A stretch of 10,378 bases of DNA from Candidatus Palibaumannia cicadellinicola (GTDB taxonomy: Bacteria; Pseudomonadota; Gammaproteobacteria; Enterobacterales; Enterobacteriaceae), in the NCBI RefSeq assembly GCF_002855795.1, contig NZ_NJPO01000006.1, forward strand, positions 1 through 10,378, read 5' to 3'. A program made the translations under genes and the position numbers. Below the pieces are notes generated by a model that was given only the letters and a program-made list of their open reading frames with translations, ran no database searches and had not been told where the DNA came from. Positions 1 through 8,571 of this stretch are shown piece by piece (positions within the stretch are counted from its first letter, which is position 1; the number at the start of each line of letters is the position of its first letter).

Positions 1-4
1 ATTA

Positions 5-1795
5 ATGACATTAAATATTAGCATACCTGCCTGGCACACGACAAATGATAGATATCATCTAGCTATTTGTGAATTAATCAAGCGTTTTGGCACTAACGCT
101 TTAACTTTACAGCCAACTCTGACTGGAATTCCGGTAGTGTGGGTTCAACGCGAGCAGATTTTAGAGATGCTGAAATTATTAAAAAACATGCCTAATCCCT
201 ATATTATGCTTTATGACTTACACGGAGTCGATGAACGTCTACGAACTACTAATAGTAATGATTTGCCTAAGGCTGATTTCACCGTTTTATATCACCTATT
301 ATCTATAGATAGTAACAGCGATGTGATACTAAAAGTACCACTATTAGAAAAAGATATGTCTATTCCAACTGCGACTAATATTTTTCCTAATGCTAACTGG
401 TATGAACGAGAAACATGGGACATGTTCGGTATAATTTTCCAGGGCCATCCGCACCTTACTCGTATCATAATGCCGCCTAGCTGGGTAGGACATCCACTAC
501 GTAAGGATTATCCTGCGCGTGCCACCGAGTTCGATCCATTTGTTCTAACAAAGCAAAAAGAAGAGCTAGAAATGGAGAGTCTAACTTTCAAACCAGAAGA
601 GTGGGGTATGAAACGGAGTAATAACACTGAAGACTTTATGTTCCTTAACTTAGGCCCAAACCATCCATCTGCTCACGGGGCATTTCGTATTATTTTGCAG
701 CTAGATGGCGAAGAAATTGTAGACTGCGTACCAGATATCGGTTACCACCATCGCGGCGCAGAAAAAATGAGCGAACGCCAATCTTGGCACAGCTATATTC
801 CATATACCGACCGCATCGAATACCTTGGAGGCTGCGTAAATGAAATGCCTTATGTGTTAGCCGTCGAAAAGTTAGCTGGTATCGTCGTCCCAGACAGAGT
901 AAAAGTTATCCGAGTGATGTTATCAGAACTATTCCGTATTAATAGTCATCTATTATACATTAGTACCTATATCCAAGATGTCGGTGGTATGACTCCGATA
1001 TTTCTAGCGTTTACCGACAGGCAAAAAATTTATGATGTAGTGGAAGCTATTACTGGTGCTCGCATGCACCCTGCCTGGTTCCGTATTGGGGGCATAGCGC
1101 AAGATTTACCTCGTGGTTGGAACGAATTGCTGCGTGATTTTCTTAACTGGCTGCCGAATAGGCTGAACTGTTATGTAAAAGTTGCGTTGCAAAACAGTGT
1201 GCTGCGTGCACGTTCTGAAGGCGTAGCATCTTATGGTGCTCAAGAAGCATTAGAGTGGGGGGTAACCGGAGCGGCACTGCGTGCTACCGGTATCAGCTTT
1301 GATGTCCGAAAATGGAGACCATATTCAGGCTATGATTACTTTGATTTTGATGTCCCTATTGGTAATGGGATTAGCGATTGTTATAGCCGTGTAATGCTGA
1401 AAGTAGAAGAAATGCGCCAGAGTCTTCATATTCTCGAGCAGTGCTTAAAAAATATGCCGGTTGGTCCTGTGAAAGCAGATCATCCTTTAACCACGCCGCC
1501 ACCGAAAGAGCGCACACTTCAGCATATTGATACGCTTATTTACCATTTTCTGCAGGTATCCTGGGGACCTGTAATACCTGCCAATGAATCTTTTCAAATG
1601 ATAGAAGCAACCAAGGGTATCAATAGCTACTACCTGACTAGTGATGGCAGTACCATGAGTTACCGTACACGCATACGTACGCCTAGTTTTGCTCATTTGC
1701 AGCAGATTCCATCCGTGATTCGCGGCAGTTTGGTCTCGGACCTAATTGTCTACCTGGGTAGTATTGATTTTGTTATGTCAGATGTGGACCGTTAA
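5..1795 (+). CDS. nuoCD: NADH-quinone oxidoreductase subunit C/D (fused NuoCD)
   Basis: This is the fused 30-kDa (NuoC) and 49-kDa (NuoD) peripheral-arm subunit of complex I, which helps form the quinone pocket and docks next to the N2 cluster of NuoB. The 596-residue length matches the E. coli protein counted from its second Met, which supports the ATG at 5. Residues ~1-180 are the NuoC domain, with the 30-kDa signature ERETWDMFG at 134-142. Residues ~205-596 are the NuoD domain, with GPNHPSAHG at 217-225 (H220, H224) and the quinone-site Tyr in RIEYLGG (Y273). The C-terminus, ending DFVMSDVDR, is the same as in E. coli as I recall it. The C-D fusion is typical of enterobacteria and relatives. 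nuoE starts 2 bases after the stop. Only 4 bases precede the start, so its ribosome-binding site and the expected nuoB lie outside the window. The identification is secure. Confidence 0.98.
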   Translation: MTLNISIPAWHTTNDRYHLAICELIKRFGTNALTLQPTLTGIPVVWVQREQILEMLKLLKNMPNPYIMLYDLHGVDERLRTTNSNDLPKADFTVLYHLLSIDSNSDVILKVPLLEKDMSIPTATNIFPNANWYERETWDMFGIIFQGHPHLTRIIMPPSWVGHPLRKDYPARATEFDPFVLTKQKEELEMESLTFKPEEWGMKRSNNTEDFMFLNLGPNHPSAHGAFRIILQLDGEEIVDCVPDIGYHHRGAEKMSERQSWHSYIPYTDRIEYLGGCVNEMPYVLAVEKLAGIVVPDRVKVIRVMLSELFRINSHLLYISTYIQDVGGMTPIFLAFTDRQKIYDVVEAITGARMHPAWFRIGGIAQDLPRGWNELLRDFLNWLPNRLNCYVKVALQNSVLRARSEGVASYGAQEALEWGVTGAALRATGISFDVRKWRPYSGYDYFDFDVPIGNGISDCYSRVMLKVEEMRQSLHILEQCLKNMPVGPVKADHPLTTPPPKERTLQHIDTLIYHFLQVSWGPVIPANESFQMIEATKGINSYYLTSDGSTMSYRTRIRTPSFAHLQQIPSVIRGSLVSDLIVYLGSIDFVMSDVDR

Positions 1796-1797
1796 TT

Positions 1798-2301
1798 ATG
1801 TCTCAACGACACGATATTACTGATTCTGATTATTTTGAACTGAGCCATGATGTATACGAAGCTATTGAGCAAGAAAAAAATTACTACGAAGATGCGCGTG
1901 CCGTTTCGATAGAAGCGCTCAAAATGGTACAGAAAAAATACGGATGGGTACCTGACGGGGCTATTGAAGTAATCGCTCAGATTTTGGGTATATCCGTTAG
2001 CGATGTTGAAGGAGTTGCAACTTTCTATAGTCAGATATTCCGTAAACCTGTGGGTCGACACGTTATACGTTACTGCGATAGCGTAGTTTGCTATATCACT
2101 GGTTATCAAACCATACAAGCAACACTAGAGCAGTTTCTTAATATCGAACCTGGCCAGACTACGCAGGATAGACGCTTCACTTTATTACCCACTTGCTGTT
2201 TAGGTAATTGCGATAAGGGACCGACTATGATGGTTAATGAAGATACTTATGTTAACCTGACGCCTGAATGCATTTTATCTTTACTGGAGTCGTATTTATG
2301 A
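1798..2301 (+). CDS. nuoE: NADH-quinone oxidoreductase subunit E (24-kDa, 2Fe-2S N1a)
   Basis: This thioredoxin-like subunit of the NADH dehydrogenase module binds the [2Fe-2S] cluster N1a beside the FMN of NuoF. It has 167 residues, against 166 in E. coli. The cluster ligands are visible as C93 and C98 (in RYCDSVVC) and C134 and C138 (in TCCLGNC). The region GWVPDGAI at 49-56 and the segment [13 protein letters not shown] at 69-81 are family hallmarks. The first ~20 residues differ from E. coli, as is usual for this variable N-terminus. The start lies 2 bases after the nuoCD stop with only a weak upstream TGGA (1785-1788), so translation probably depends on coupling to nuoCD. The stop overlaps the nuoF start as ATGA. 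No defect was seen. Confidence 0.97.
   Translation: MSQRHDITDSDYFELSHDVYEAIEQEKNYYEDARAVSIEALKMVQKKYGWVPDGAIEVIAQILGISVSDVEGVATFYSQIFRKPVGRHVIRYCDSVVCYITGYQTIQATLEQFLNIEPGQTTQDRRFTLLPTCCLGNCDKGPTMMVNEDTYVNLTPECILSLLESYL
2286..2289 (+). promoter_or_regulatory. Ribosome-binding site of nuoF
   Basis: A GGAG Shine-Dalgarno core lies inside the 3' end of nuoE, 8 bases before the ATG at 2298. It decides the nuoF start: an in-frame ATG at 2268 would add ten residues unlike the family N-terminus, whereas 2298 gives the expected M-N-E-T-I-I-R start. Confidence 0.8.
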
Positions 2302-3644
2302 ACGAAACTATTATTCGTTCTCCGGAAATTAATCCTCTTACCTGGCGCCTGCGCTCTGACCACGAGCCCGTATGGTTTAATGAGTATCAAAGCCAAAATG
2401 GTTATGTTGGCGCGCGTAAGGCGCTGAGCTATATGGAACCGGAGGACATTATTTCTTTGATTAAGAATTCTGGCTTAAAAGGGCGCGGGGGGGCTGGTTT
2501 TTCTACCGGTATTAAGTGGAGCCTGATACCTAAAGATACGTCGAATAATATTCGCTACCTGCTGTGCAACGCTGATGAGATGGAGCCTGGTACTTATAAA
2601 GATCGTTTATTGATGGAGCAACTACCTCATTTACTAGTAGAGGGTATAATTATTGCCGCTTTTGCTATTAAAGCTTATCGCAGTTATATCTTCCTACGAG
2701 GCGAATATATTCATGCTGCTGCGCACTTACGCCGAGCTATCGCAGAGGCTACTGAAGTAGGATTACTTGGTCAAAATATTTTAGGCAGCGGATTTAACTT
2801 AGAAATTGTTTTGCACACGGGCGCTGGACGTTATATTTGTGGCGAAGAGACCGCGCTTATCAATTCATTAGAGGGACGTCGCGCTAACCCCCGCTCTAAA
2901 CCACCTTTTCCTGCTAGTACCGGTGTATGGGGTAAACCAACTTGTGTTAATAACGTAGAAACTTTGTGTAATGTGCCAGCTATATTAGAGTACGGCGTAG
3001 AATGGTATAAAGGTCTAAATACTAGAACAAGTAGTCATGATACTGGTACTAAGCTTATGGGTTTCTCCGGCCGTGTGAAAAAACCTGGCGTATGGGAGCT
3101 CCCATTTGGTATCACCGCCCGCGAAATATTAGAGGATTACGCGGGCGGCATAGTAGATGGAATGACCCTCAAAGCATGGCAGCCAGGCGGAGCGAGTACG
3201 GGGTTTTTAACGACAAACCACCTAGATGTTCCGATGGACTTTGAACATATTCGTAAAGCCGGCAGCCGCTTAGGGACCGCATTAGCAATAGCGGTGGATA
3301 ATAAAATCAATATGGTATCGTTAACACGCAACCTTGAGGAGTTTTTTGCTCGCGAATCATGTGGCTGGTGTACACCGTGCCGTGAGGGCTTGCCATGGAG
3401 CGTAAAGTTACTACGTGCGCTAGAGAGCCAAAAAGGACAACCTGGGGATATTGAAACCCTGGAGCAACTATGCCGTTTCCTTGGACCAGGTAAGACTTTC
3501 TGCGCCCATGCCCCAGGGGCAGTAGAACCGCTGCAAAGCGCGATAAAATATTTCAGATTAGAGTTCGAAGCAGGTATTTCCACCGATTATCTTGGTAATA
3601 CGCGCTATATTGCCGGTATACAACAAAATAATGACATGCGCTAA
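2298..3644 (+). CDS. nuoF: NADH-quinone oxidoreductase subunit F (51-kDa, NADH/FMN site)
   Basis: NuoF is the catalytic entry point of complex I: it binds NADH and FMN, takes a hydride and passes electrons to the [4Fe-4S] cluster N3. The 448 residues compare with 445 in E. coli. The glycine-rich FMN/NADH motif GRGGAGF is at 62-68, the NADH-site acidic residues are in CGEET at 181-185, and the N3 ligands are C355, C358 and C361 (SCGWCTPC) plus C402 (TFCAHAPG). A three-residue longer loop around 240-250 accounts for the length difference. The start overlaps the nuoE stop in ATGA and has its own GGAG site. The codons for the FMN-loop glycines create a run of seven G at 2487-2493, an unusual choice at an essential site. 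The reading frame is intact and the identification is secure. Confidence 0.98.
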   Translation: MNETIIRSPEINPLTWRLRSDHEPVWFNEYQSQNGYVGARKALSYMEPEDIISLIKNSGLKGRGGAGFSTGIKWSLIPKDTSNNIRYLLCNADEMEPGTYKDRLLMEQLPHLLVEGIIIAAFAIKAYRSYIFLRGEYIHAAAHLRRAIAEATEVGLLGQNILGSGFNLEIVLHTGAGRYICGEETALINSLEGRRANPRSKPPFPASTGVWGKPTCVNNVETLCNVPAILEYGVEWYKGLNTRTSSHDTGTKLMGFSGRVKKPGVWELPFGITAREILEDYAGGIVDGMTLKAWQPGGASTGFLTTNHLDVPMDFEHIRKAGSRLGTALAIAVDNKINMVSLTRNLEEFFARESCGWCTPCREGLPWSVKLLRALESQKGQPGDIETLEQLCRFLGPGKTFCAHAPGAVEPLQSAIKYFRLEFEAGISTDYLGNTRYIAGIQQNNDMR

Positions 3645-3677
3645 TTTATACTTAAATATATTTTTATTAACGTGAGT

Positions 3678-6416
3678 ATGCTGACTATGGTGACTATTTA
3701 TATAGACGGCAAAAAATATGATGTTAATAAGTCAAGTAATCTACTGGAAGCATGTCTTTCCTTAGGGTTAGATTTGCCTTATTTTTGCTGGCATCCAGTA
3801 CTAGGTAGCGTAGGCGCTTGCCGCCAGTGCGCGATTAAGCAATACAAAAATGCCGAGGATACTTGTGGTCAACTAGTAATGTCTTGTATGACGCCTGTAG
3901 CTGCAGGAACGATCATATCTATTAACGATGATGAAGCTAGACAGTTTCGTAAAAGCGTAGTCGAATGGTTGATGATCAATCATCCTCATGACTGTCCGGT
4001 ATGCGAGGAAGGTGGAAACTGTCATCTACAGGATATGACGGTGATGACTGGCCACAATTTACGTCGTTACCGATTTACTAAACGTACCCACTATAATCAA
4101 TATTTAGGACCATTTATATCGCATGAGATGAATCGCTGTATAGTTTGTTATCGCTGTGTACGTTATTATAAAGATTATGCTGGCGGAAATGATCTCGGAG
4201 TTTACGGCGCCAACGATAACATTTACTTTGGACGTTCACAAGACGGGGTACTCGAGAGCGAATTTTCCGGTAATTTAGTTGAAATTTGCCCTACCGGAGT
4301 TTTCACCGATAAAACTCACTCTGAACGCTATAATCGCAAGTGGGACATGCAGTTCGCCCCCAGTATCTGCCAACAGTGTAGTATTGGCTGCAATATCAGC
4401 CCAGGCGAACGCTATGGTGAATTACGCCGCATAGAAAACCGTTATAATGGCAGCGTAAATCATTACTTTTTATGCGATAGCGGTCGCTTTGGCTATGGTT
4501 ATGTCAACTTAACAGATCGACCACGTCAACCATTGCAGCGACGTGGCAACGATTGGATTTATCTGAACACTGAACAAGCTCTGGAAGGTGCCGCAGATAT
4601 ATTGCGCCAAGCAAAAAAAATGATTGGTATCGGCTCACCACGCGCCAGTCTTGAAAGCAACTTCGCTTTGCGTGAATTAGTAGGTGAAGATAACTTCTAT
4701 ATAGGTATTGCCCGAGCTGAACAAGATCAACTGTCATTAATGCTCAAAGTTTTGCGACACGGCGGAATTCATACCCCTTCACTACGAGAGATAGAAAGCT
4801 ACGATACAGTGCTTGTGTTAGGCGAAGACATCACACAGACCGGCGCTCGCATAGCACTGGCAGTACGGCAGGCAGTGAAAGGTAAGATGCGGGCTCTAGC
4901 TGCATCTCACCAAATATCAAATTGGCAAGTCGCAGCAATAATGAATCTTGGGCAAAATGCTAATAATTTACTATTTGTGACTAATGTTGATAAAACTAAA
5001 TTAGACGATATAGCAACTTGGAGTTATCATGCTCCGGTTGACAATCAGGCAAGGTTAGGTTTTGCTATTGCTCACGCGTTGGACAATCAGGCTCCGGCAG
5101 TAACTAATTTAGATAAAACACTACAAAGTAAGATTACATTAATAGTAGAGGCTCTTGTCAACGCGCGTAAGCCATTAATAATTACTGGTAGTAATGCTGG
5201 TAGTAACACTATAATCGCTGCGGCTGCAAACATAGCTCGTGCCCTCAAAAGTCGTGGTAGCAAGGTAGGTATTAGTTTTGTTGCCTCTGGTGCTAACAGT
5301 ATGGGCTTAGCCATGATAGGTGGGGGCAGCTTAGATGATGCTCTAAGTGAGCTTGAGTATCGTACTGCGGATAGTGTTATTGTGCTAGAAAACGATATCT
5401 ACCGACATGCGTTAGCTCCACGCATTGACCAGGCGCTGGAAAAAGTCACAAATATGATCGTGATAGATCATCAGCGTACAGCTTTACAAGATAAAGCTGA
5501 CTTAATTTTGTCTGCTACCTGCTTCGCAGAAAGTAATGGTACTATGATCAACCAAGAAGGTCGAGCGCAGCGCTTTTTTCAGGTATACAATCCTGCTTAC
5601 TATGACCAACAAGTTGTGATGTTAGAAAGCTGGCGATGGTTACACTTATTACACGTCACTTATCTTAACCATGAAGCAAAATGGACTAAGCTCGATAATG
5701 TTATTGATGCTATGGTACAAAAGTTACCTCATCTAGCTAGCATCAAGTATGCTTCTCCGAATGCTAAGTTTCGTATTCATGGTCAAAAACTGGCGCGAGA
5801 ACCGCATCGCTATAGTGGTCGTACCGCTACTCACGCCCATATTAGCGTGCATGAACCTCGTGTATCACAAGATAATGACACCATGTTTACTTTCTCTATG
5901 GAGGGTAACAATCATCCGCTTGCGCCGCGTCAGCAAATAGCATTTACTTGGGCACCAGGTTGGAATTCGCCACAGTCTTGGAACAAATTCCAAGAAGAAG
6001 TTGGCGGTCATTTACGTTACGGAGATCCTGGCGTGAGGTTGTTAGAGGCAAGCGACGAGATCTTAGACTGGTTTGATATTATTCCAGATCCTTTTATTCC
6101 ACAGCAGAATAGCTCCTGGCGCGTGGCACCTTACTGGCATCTGTTCGGCAGCGATGAAACTTCGCAACGCTCGCCGGTAATCCAGAAACATATGCCAGCA
6201 CCGTATGTAGTAATTAGCCGGATGGATGCCGTTAGACTGGGTCTTAATAGCTGCTCAATGCTAGCTTTTCGTTGTACTAGTCAAGAGTGGTGTCTGCCCG
6301 TACGGTTTAGCGATATTCTAAGTACTGGCCAGATTGGTTTACCACTAGGTTTTCCCGGAATTCCTCCTATACTCGCGGGATTAAATGTAGAAACTCTACG
6401 AGAGGTGACTATATGA
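3678..6416 (+). CDS. nuoG: NADH-quinone oxidoreductase subunit G (75-kDa iron-sulfur subunit)
   Basis: NuoG is the large peripheral-arm subunit that wires electrons from NuoF/NuoE towards NuoI. It has 912 residues from this start (E. coli about 908). The N-terminal part holds N1b (C37, C48, C51, C70), N5 (H102, C106, C109, C115), N4 (C154, C157, C160, C204) and the extra cluster N7 (C231, C234, C238, C266), which only some bacteria keep. The rest is a molybdopterin-oxidoreductase-like domain without catalytic cofactor, as in the family. The start is uncertain: GTG 3672, ATG 3678 and ATG 3687 are in frame. I chose 3678 because a GTGA (3672-3675) is well placed before it and the M-L-x-M-x-T-I pattern resembles E. 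coli. A run of eight A lies in codons at 4613-4620, with the frame intact. The stop overlaps the nuoH start as ATGA. Confidence 0.97.
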   Translation: MLTMVTIYIDGKKYDVNKSSNLLEACLSLGLDLPYFCWHPVLGSVGACRQCAIKQYKNAEDTCGQLVMSCMTPVAAGTIISINDDEARQFRKSVVEWLMINHPHDCPVCEEGGNCHLQDMTVMTGHNLRRYRFTKRTHYNQYLGPFISHEMNRCIVCYRCVRYYKDYAGGNDLGVYGANDNIYFGRSQDGVLESEFSGNLVEICPTGVFTDKTHSERYNRKWDMQFAPSICQQCSIGCNISPGERYGELRRIENRYNGSVNHYFLCDSGRFGYGYVNLTDRPRQPLQRRGNDWIYLNTEQALEGAADILRQAKKMIGIGSPRASLESNFALRELVGEDNFYIGIARAEQDQLSLMLKVLRHGGIHTPSLREIESYDTVLVLGEDITQTGARIALAVRQAVKGKMRALAASHQISNWQVAAIMNLGQNANNLLFVTNVDKTKLDDIATWSYHAPVDNQARLGFAIAHALDNQAPAVTNLDKTLQSKITLIVEALVNARKPLIITGSNAGSNTIIAAAANIARALKSRGSKVGISFVASGANSMGLAMIGGGSLDDALSELEYRTADSVIVLENDIYRHALAPRIDQALEKVTNMIVIDHQRTALQDKADLILSATCFAESNGTMINQEGRAQRFFQVYNPAYYDQQVVMLESWRWLHLLHVTYLNHEAKWTKLDNVIDAMVQKLPHLASIKYASPNAKFRIHGQKLAREPHRYSGRTATHAHISVHEPRVSQDNDTMFTFSMEGNNHPLAPRQQIAFTWAPGWNSPQSWNKFQEEVGGHLRYGDPGVRLLEASDEILDWFDIIPDPFIPQQNSSWRVAPYWHLFGSDETSQRSPVIQKHMPAPYVVISRMDAVRLGLNSCSMLAFRCTSQEWCLPVRFSDILSTGQIGLPLGFPGIPPILAGLNVETLREVTI
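6401..6408 (+). promoter_or_regulatory. Ribosome-binding site of nuoH
   Basis: AGAGGTGA is a strong Shine-Dalgarno match inside the last codons of nuoG. The last G of GAGG is 7 bases before the nuoH ATG at 6413, whose ATGA overlaps the nuoG stop. The overlap and strong site together suggest reinitiation coupled to nuoG translation. Confidence 0.8.
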
Positions 6417-7414
6417 GTTGGTTCACACCTGATGTCACTGAAATATCCCTAACAATCGTGAAGGCTGTAGTCATCTTACTAGCCGTAGTAACTAGTGGTG
6501 CCTATATGAGTTTTGTCGAGCGGCGTTTATTAGGTTTATTTCAGAACCGCTATGGACCTAATAGAGTTGGATGGGGTGGGTCACTACAACTGTTCGCAGA
6601 CTTTATAAAAATAATCTTCAAAGAAGATTGGACCCCGCCTTTTGCCGATAAAGTAATTTTTACCTTAGCGCCGATAATATCATTTACCTCGTTACTACTT
6701 GCCTTCGCTATTATACCAGTCAGTCCTACCTGGGTGGTGACTGATTTAAATATTGGCGTACTGTTTTTCCTGATGATGGCTGGACTATCAGTATACGCGG
6801 TGCTTTTTGCTGGCTGGGCTAGTAATAACAAATACTCTTTATTAGGGGCGATGCGGGCCGCAGCCCAGACTCTGAGTTACGAAGTATTTCTCGGTCTATC
6901 ACTTATGGGAGTCGTAGCACAGGCAGGTTCATTCCGCCTAAGCGCTATCATCGCAGACCAAACGCATATATGGAATGTGGTACCGCAATTTTTTGGCTTC
7001 ATAACATTTTATTTGGCCGGGATGGCTGTTTGTCACCGCCATCCATTCGATCAGCCAGAATCAGAACAGGAACTAGCTGATGGTTATCATATAGAATATT
7101 CTGGTATGAAATTTGGGCTATTTTTTATCGGTGAGTATATTGGTATCGTTACTATCTCTGCTCTAACAATAACTTTATTTTTTGGAGGCTGGCAAGGGCC
7201 ATGGTTGCCACCTTTTATTTGGTTTGCTATTAAAACCTCTGTTTTTATCGTTCTATTCATCTTAATCCGCGCGTCACTGCCACGTCCGCGTTACGACCAA
7301 GTGATGATGTTAGGTTGGAAAATCTGCTTACCGCTCACGTTACTTAACTTGTTAGTAACTGGAATAGTAATTCTATACCACTCCTCAATACAGTGTGGAT
7401 ATCATCAATCATGA
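6413..7414 (+). CDS. nuoH: NADH-quinone oxidoreductase subunit H (ND1-like membrane subunit)
   Basis: NuoH is the inner-membrane subunit that joins the quinone cavity to the first part of the proton path. It is very hydrophobic, with about eight likely membrane segments. Family marks include SFVERRLLG at 33-41 (E36), [12 protein letters not shown] at 45-56, E157 in LSYEVFLG, and the acidic loop at 206-230 with D213, E216, E218, E220 and E228. All of these charged residues occupy the same numbers as in E. coli. The protein has 333 residues against 325 in E. coli. The extra ~8 residues (IQCGYHQS) follow the point where E. coli NuoH ends, so the ancestral stop appears to have been lost and reading now ends in an ATGA overlap with nuoI. 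The extension is hydrophilic and probably harmless. The identification is secure. Confidence 0.97.
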   Translation: MSWFTPDVTEISLTIVKAVVILLAVVTSGAYMSFVERRLLGLFQNRYGPNRVGWGGSLQLFADFIKIIFKEDWTPPFADKVIFTLAPIISFTSLLLAFAIIPVSPTWVVTDLNIGVLFFLMMAGLSVYAVLFAGWASNNKYSLLGAMRAAAQTLSYEVFLGLSLMGVVAQAGSFRLSAIIADQTHIWNVVPQFFGFITFYLAGMAVCHRHPFDQPESEQELADGYHIEYSGMKFGLFFIGEYIGIVTISALTITLFFGGWQGPWLPPFIWFAIKTSVFIVLFILIRASLPRPRYDQVMMLGWKICLPLTLLNLLVTGIVILYHSSIQCGYHQS

Positions 7415-7953
7415 CATTAAAAGACTTAGCGATAGGTTGTTATACCATATTGCGCAGCATCTGGATGATTAGTCTCAATGTTTTCAATAAACGTGAAACC
7501 CGCATGTATCCGGATATACCAATTTATCAGAATTCACGTTTTCGCGGTCGTATTGTACTTACTCGCGATCCCGATGGAAATGAGCGCTGTGTGGCCTGTA
7601 ATTTATGCGCAGTAGCTTGTCCAGTAGATTGTATTTCTTTACAGAAAACTGAGACTAAAGACGGACGATGGTACCCGGAGTTTTTCCGTATTAACTTCTC
7701 TCGTTGCATTTTCTGCGGCTTATGTGAAGAAGCTTGTCCTACTACAGCAATTCAACTTACTCCAGATTTTGAAATGGGTGAGTTTAGACGACAAGACCTT
7801 GTATATGAGAAAGTAGATTTGCTTATTTCTGGGCCTGGTAAATATCCAGAATATAATTTTTATCATATGGCTGGCATAGCCCTTGATGGTAAACATAAAG
7901 GTGACGCAGAAAATGAAGCTAAACCCATCGACGTTAAAAGCCTACTACCATAA
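7411..7953 (+). CDS. nuoI: NADH-quinone oxidoreductase subunit I (2x 4Fe-4S ferredoxin-like)
   Basis: NuoI (23-kDa, TYKY-type) carries two [4Fe-4S] clusters, N6a and N6b, that pass electrons from NuoG to N2 in NuoB. Two classical ferredoxin motifs are intact: C60, C63, C66 with C70-Pro, and C99, C102, C105 with C109-Pro. Length is 180 residues, equal to E. coli, and the tail [10 protein letters not shown] matches. An amphipathic N-terminal stretch (~1-30) lies along the membrane in the family. The start at 7411 gives M-T-L-K as in E. coli. A GTG at 7393 in the same frame would add six residues and is not preferred. There is no good Shine-Dalgarno (only GGA at 7397-7399, 11 bases upstream), so translation likely depends on coupling through the ATGA overlap with nuoH. 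Confidence 0.97.
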   Translation: MTLKDLAIGCYTILRSIWMISLNVFNKRETRMYPDIPIYQNSRFRGRIVLTRDPDGNERCVACNLCAVACPVDCISLQKTETKDGRWYPEFFRINFSRCIFCGLCEEACPTTAIQLTPDFEMGEFRRQDLVYEKVDLLISGPGKYPEYNFYHMAGIALDGKHKGDAENEAKPIDVKSLLP

Positions 7954-7965
7954 AGATACATACTC

Positions 7966-7970
7966 AGGAG
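7966..7970 (+). promoter_or_regulatory. Ribosome-binding site of nuoJ
   Basis: AGGAG lies 6 bases before the nuoJ ATG at 7977, inside the 23-base nuoI-nuoJ gap. It is among the clearest free-standing Shine-Dalgarno sites in the window and fixes the nuoJ start. Confidence 0.82.
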
Positions 7971-7976
7971 CTTAGT

Positions 7977-8495
7977 ATGGAACTGGCATTTTACTTTTCT
8001 AGTTTAGTAGCGATATTCGCAGTGTTACGTGTGATTACCCATAACCAACCTATCTACGCACTATTATATCTTATCATTTCACTATTGGCTGTTGCCTGCG
8101 TGTTTTTTTCGATTGGTGCTTATTTTGCCGGTGCTTTGGAAATAATAGTATACGCCGGGGCAATTATGGTGCTGTTTGTGTTTGTGGTCATGATGCTTAA
8201 TATGAGTAGTGGCTGCAAGCAATATGAGCAGGACTTGCTTCAGCTAACGGTATGGTTAGGGCCTTCAATCTTATCAATAGGACTACTGATAGTATTATTG
8301 CATGTTTTCTGGTATGCCAGTGACCATAATATGAGTTGTCAGTTAATTGAAGCGAAAAAAGTAGGAATATCGCTCTTTGGCCCTTATGTCTTAGCGGTAG
8401 AGTTAGTATCAATACTACTACTAGCTGGTCTAGTAGTAGCATTTCACCTTGGTTGTGATACTAGATACAACAACAAGAACACTAATAGTAGCTAA
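7977..8495 (+). CDS. nuoJ: NADH-quinone oxidoreductase subunit J (ND6-like membrane subunit)
   Basis: NuoJ is a small subunit with about five membrane segments, between NuoH and NuoK in the membrane arm. Its third helix is involved in coupling quinone reduction to proton movement. The conserved core GALEIIVYAGAIMVLFVFVVMML lies at about 52-74, with E55 and Y59, and a second conserved stretch covers GPYVLAVELVSILLLAGLVVAFH at 135-157. Length is 172 residues, about 12 fewer than E. coli (184). The loss is confined to the charged hydrophilic tail, which here is a short Asn/Ser-rich end (NNKNTNSS). All membrane segments are kept. A seven-T run is at 8103-8109. The stop lies 2 bases before a heptamer tandem repeat that separates it from nuoK. 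The identification is secure. Confidence 0.96.
   Translation: MELAFYFSSLVAIFAVLRVITHNQPIYALLYLIISLLAVACVFFSIGAYFAGALEIIVYAGAIMVLFVFVVMMLNMSSGCKQYEQDLLQLTVWLGPSILSIGLLIVLLHVFWYASDHNMSCQLIEAKKVGISLFGPYVLAVELVSILLLAGLVVAFHLGCDTRYNNKNTNSS
8415..8439 (+). other. Perfect 10-bp inverted repeat in the 3' part of nuoJ
   Basis: Arms CTACTACTAG (8415-8424) and CTAGTAGTAG (8430-8439) are exact reverse complements around a 5-base loop (8425-8429). The transcript could form a 10-bp hairpin 53 bases before the nuoJ stop codon. It sits in codons for the conserved LLLAGLVV segment and arises from repeated CTA and GTA codons. No U-run follows, so it is not a standard terminator. It may be a by-product of codon use. 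Confidence 0.55.
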
Positions 8496-8497
8496 TA

Positions 8498-8571
8498 GGA
8501 TAGAGGATAGAAGATAGAGGATAGAGGATAGAGGATAGAGGATAGAGGATAGAGGATAGAGGATAGAGGAT
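8498..8571 (+). repeat. Heptamer tandem repeat (GGATAGA, about 10.5 copies) between nuoJ and nuoK
   Basis: Ten consecutive 7-base units start at 8498, 8505, 8512, 8519, 8526, 8533, 8540, 8547, 8554 and 8561, followed by a partial GGAT at 8568-8571. Nine units are identical; the third (8512-8518) is AGATAGA, with one G-to-A change. The array fills nearly the whole nuoJ-nuoK gap and its last two bases are the first two of the nuoK start codon. Each unit junction makes a GAGG Shine-Dalgarno-like core. Because 7 is not a multiple of 3, the TAG in each unit moves frame by frame, so all three forward frames are closed every 21 bases, while the reverse strand stays open. It probably grew by replication slippage from a nuoK ribosome-binding region. 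Confidence 0.95.
8559..8562 (+). promoter_or_regulatory. Ribosome-binding site of nuoK within the tandem repeat
   Basis: This GAGG lies 7 bases before the nuoK ATG at 8570, a favourable spacing. An identical GAGG at 8566-8569 touches the ATG and is too close to serve. Further copies recur every 7 bases upstream, most of them too far away to place a ribosome on this start directly. Confidence 0.65.

Noticed and set aside
2268..2297. Upstream in-frame ATG for nuoF
   Set aside because: The ten added residues ([10 protein letters not shown]) are unlike the NuoF N-terminus, and the ATG at 2298 has a GGAG site and the ATGA overlap.
3645..3677. Possible promoter in the AT-rich nuoF-nuoG gap
   Set aside because: TA-rich words are expected in a biased spacer. 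No convincing -35/-10 pair was seen, and the gap is only 33 bases inside an operon.
1487..6831. Antisense open frames of 60-150 codons opposite nuoCD, nuoE, nuoF, nuoG and nuoH
   Set aside because: All lie fully within well-supported genes on the other strand, have no recognisable domains, and show compositions typical of shadow translation.
7393..7410. Upstream in-frame GTG for nuoI
   Set aside because: ATG at 7411 gives exactly the 180-residue E. coli length and the conserved M-T-L-K start.
8498..8571. The tandem array as a CRISPR, phage attachment site or plasmid-type iteron origin
   Set aside because: Units are 7 bases with no spacers, no cas, integrase or replication genes are nearby, and the array lies inside a housekeeping operon.
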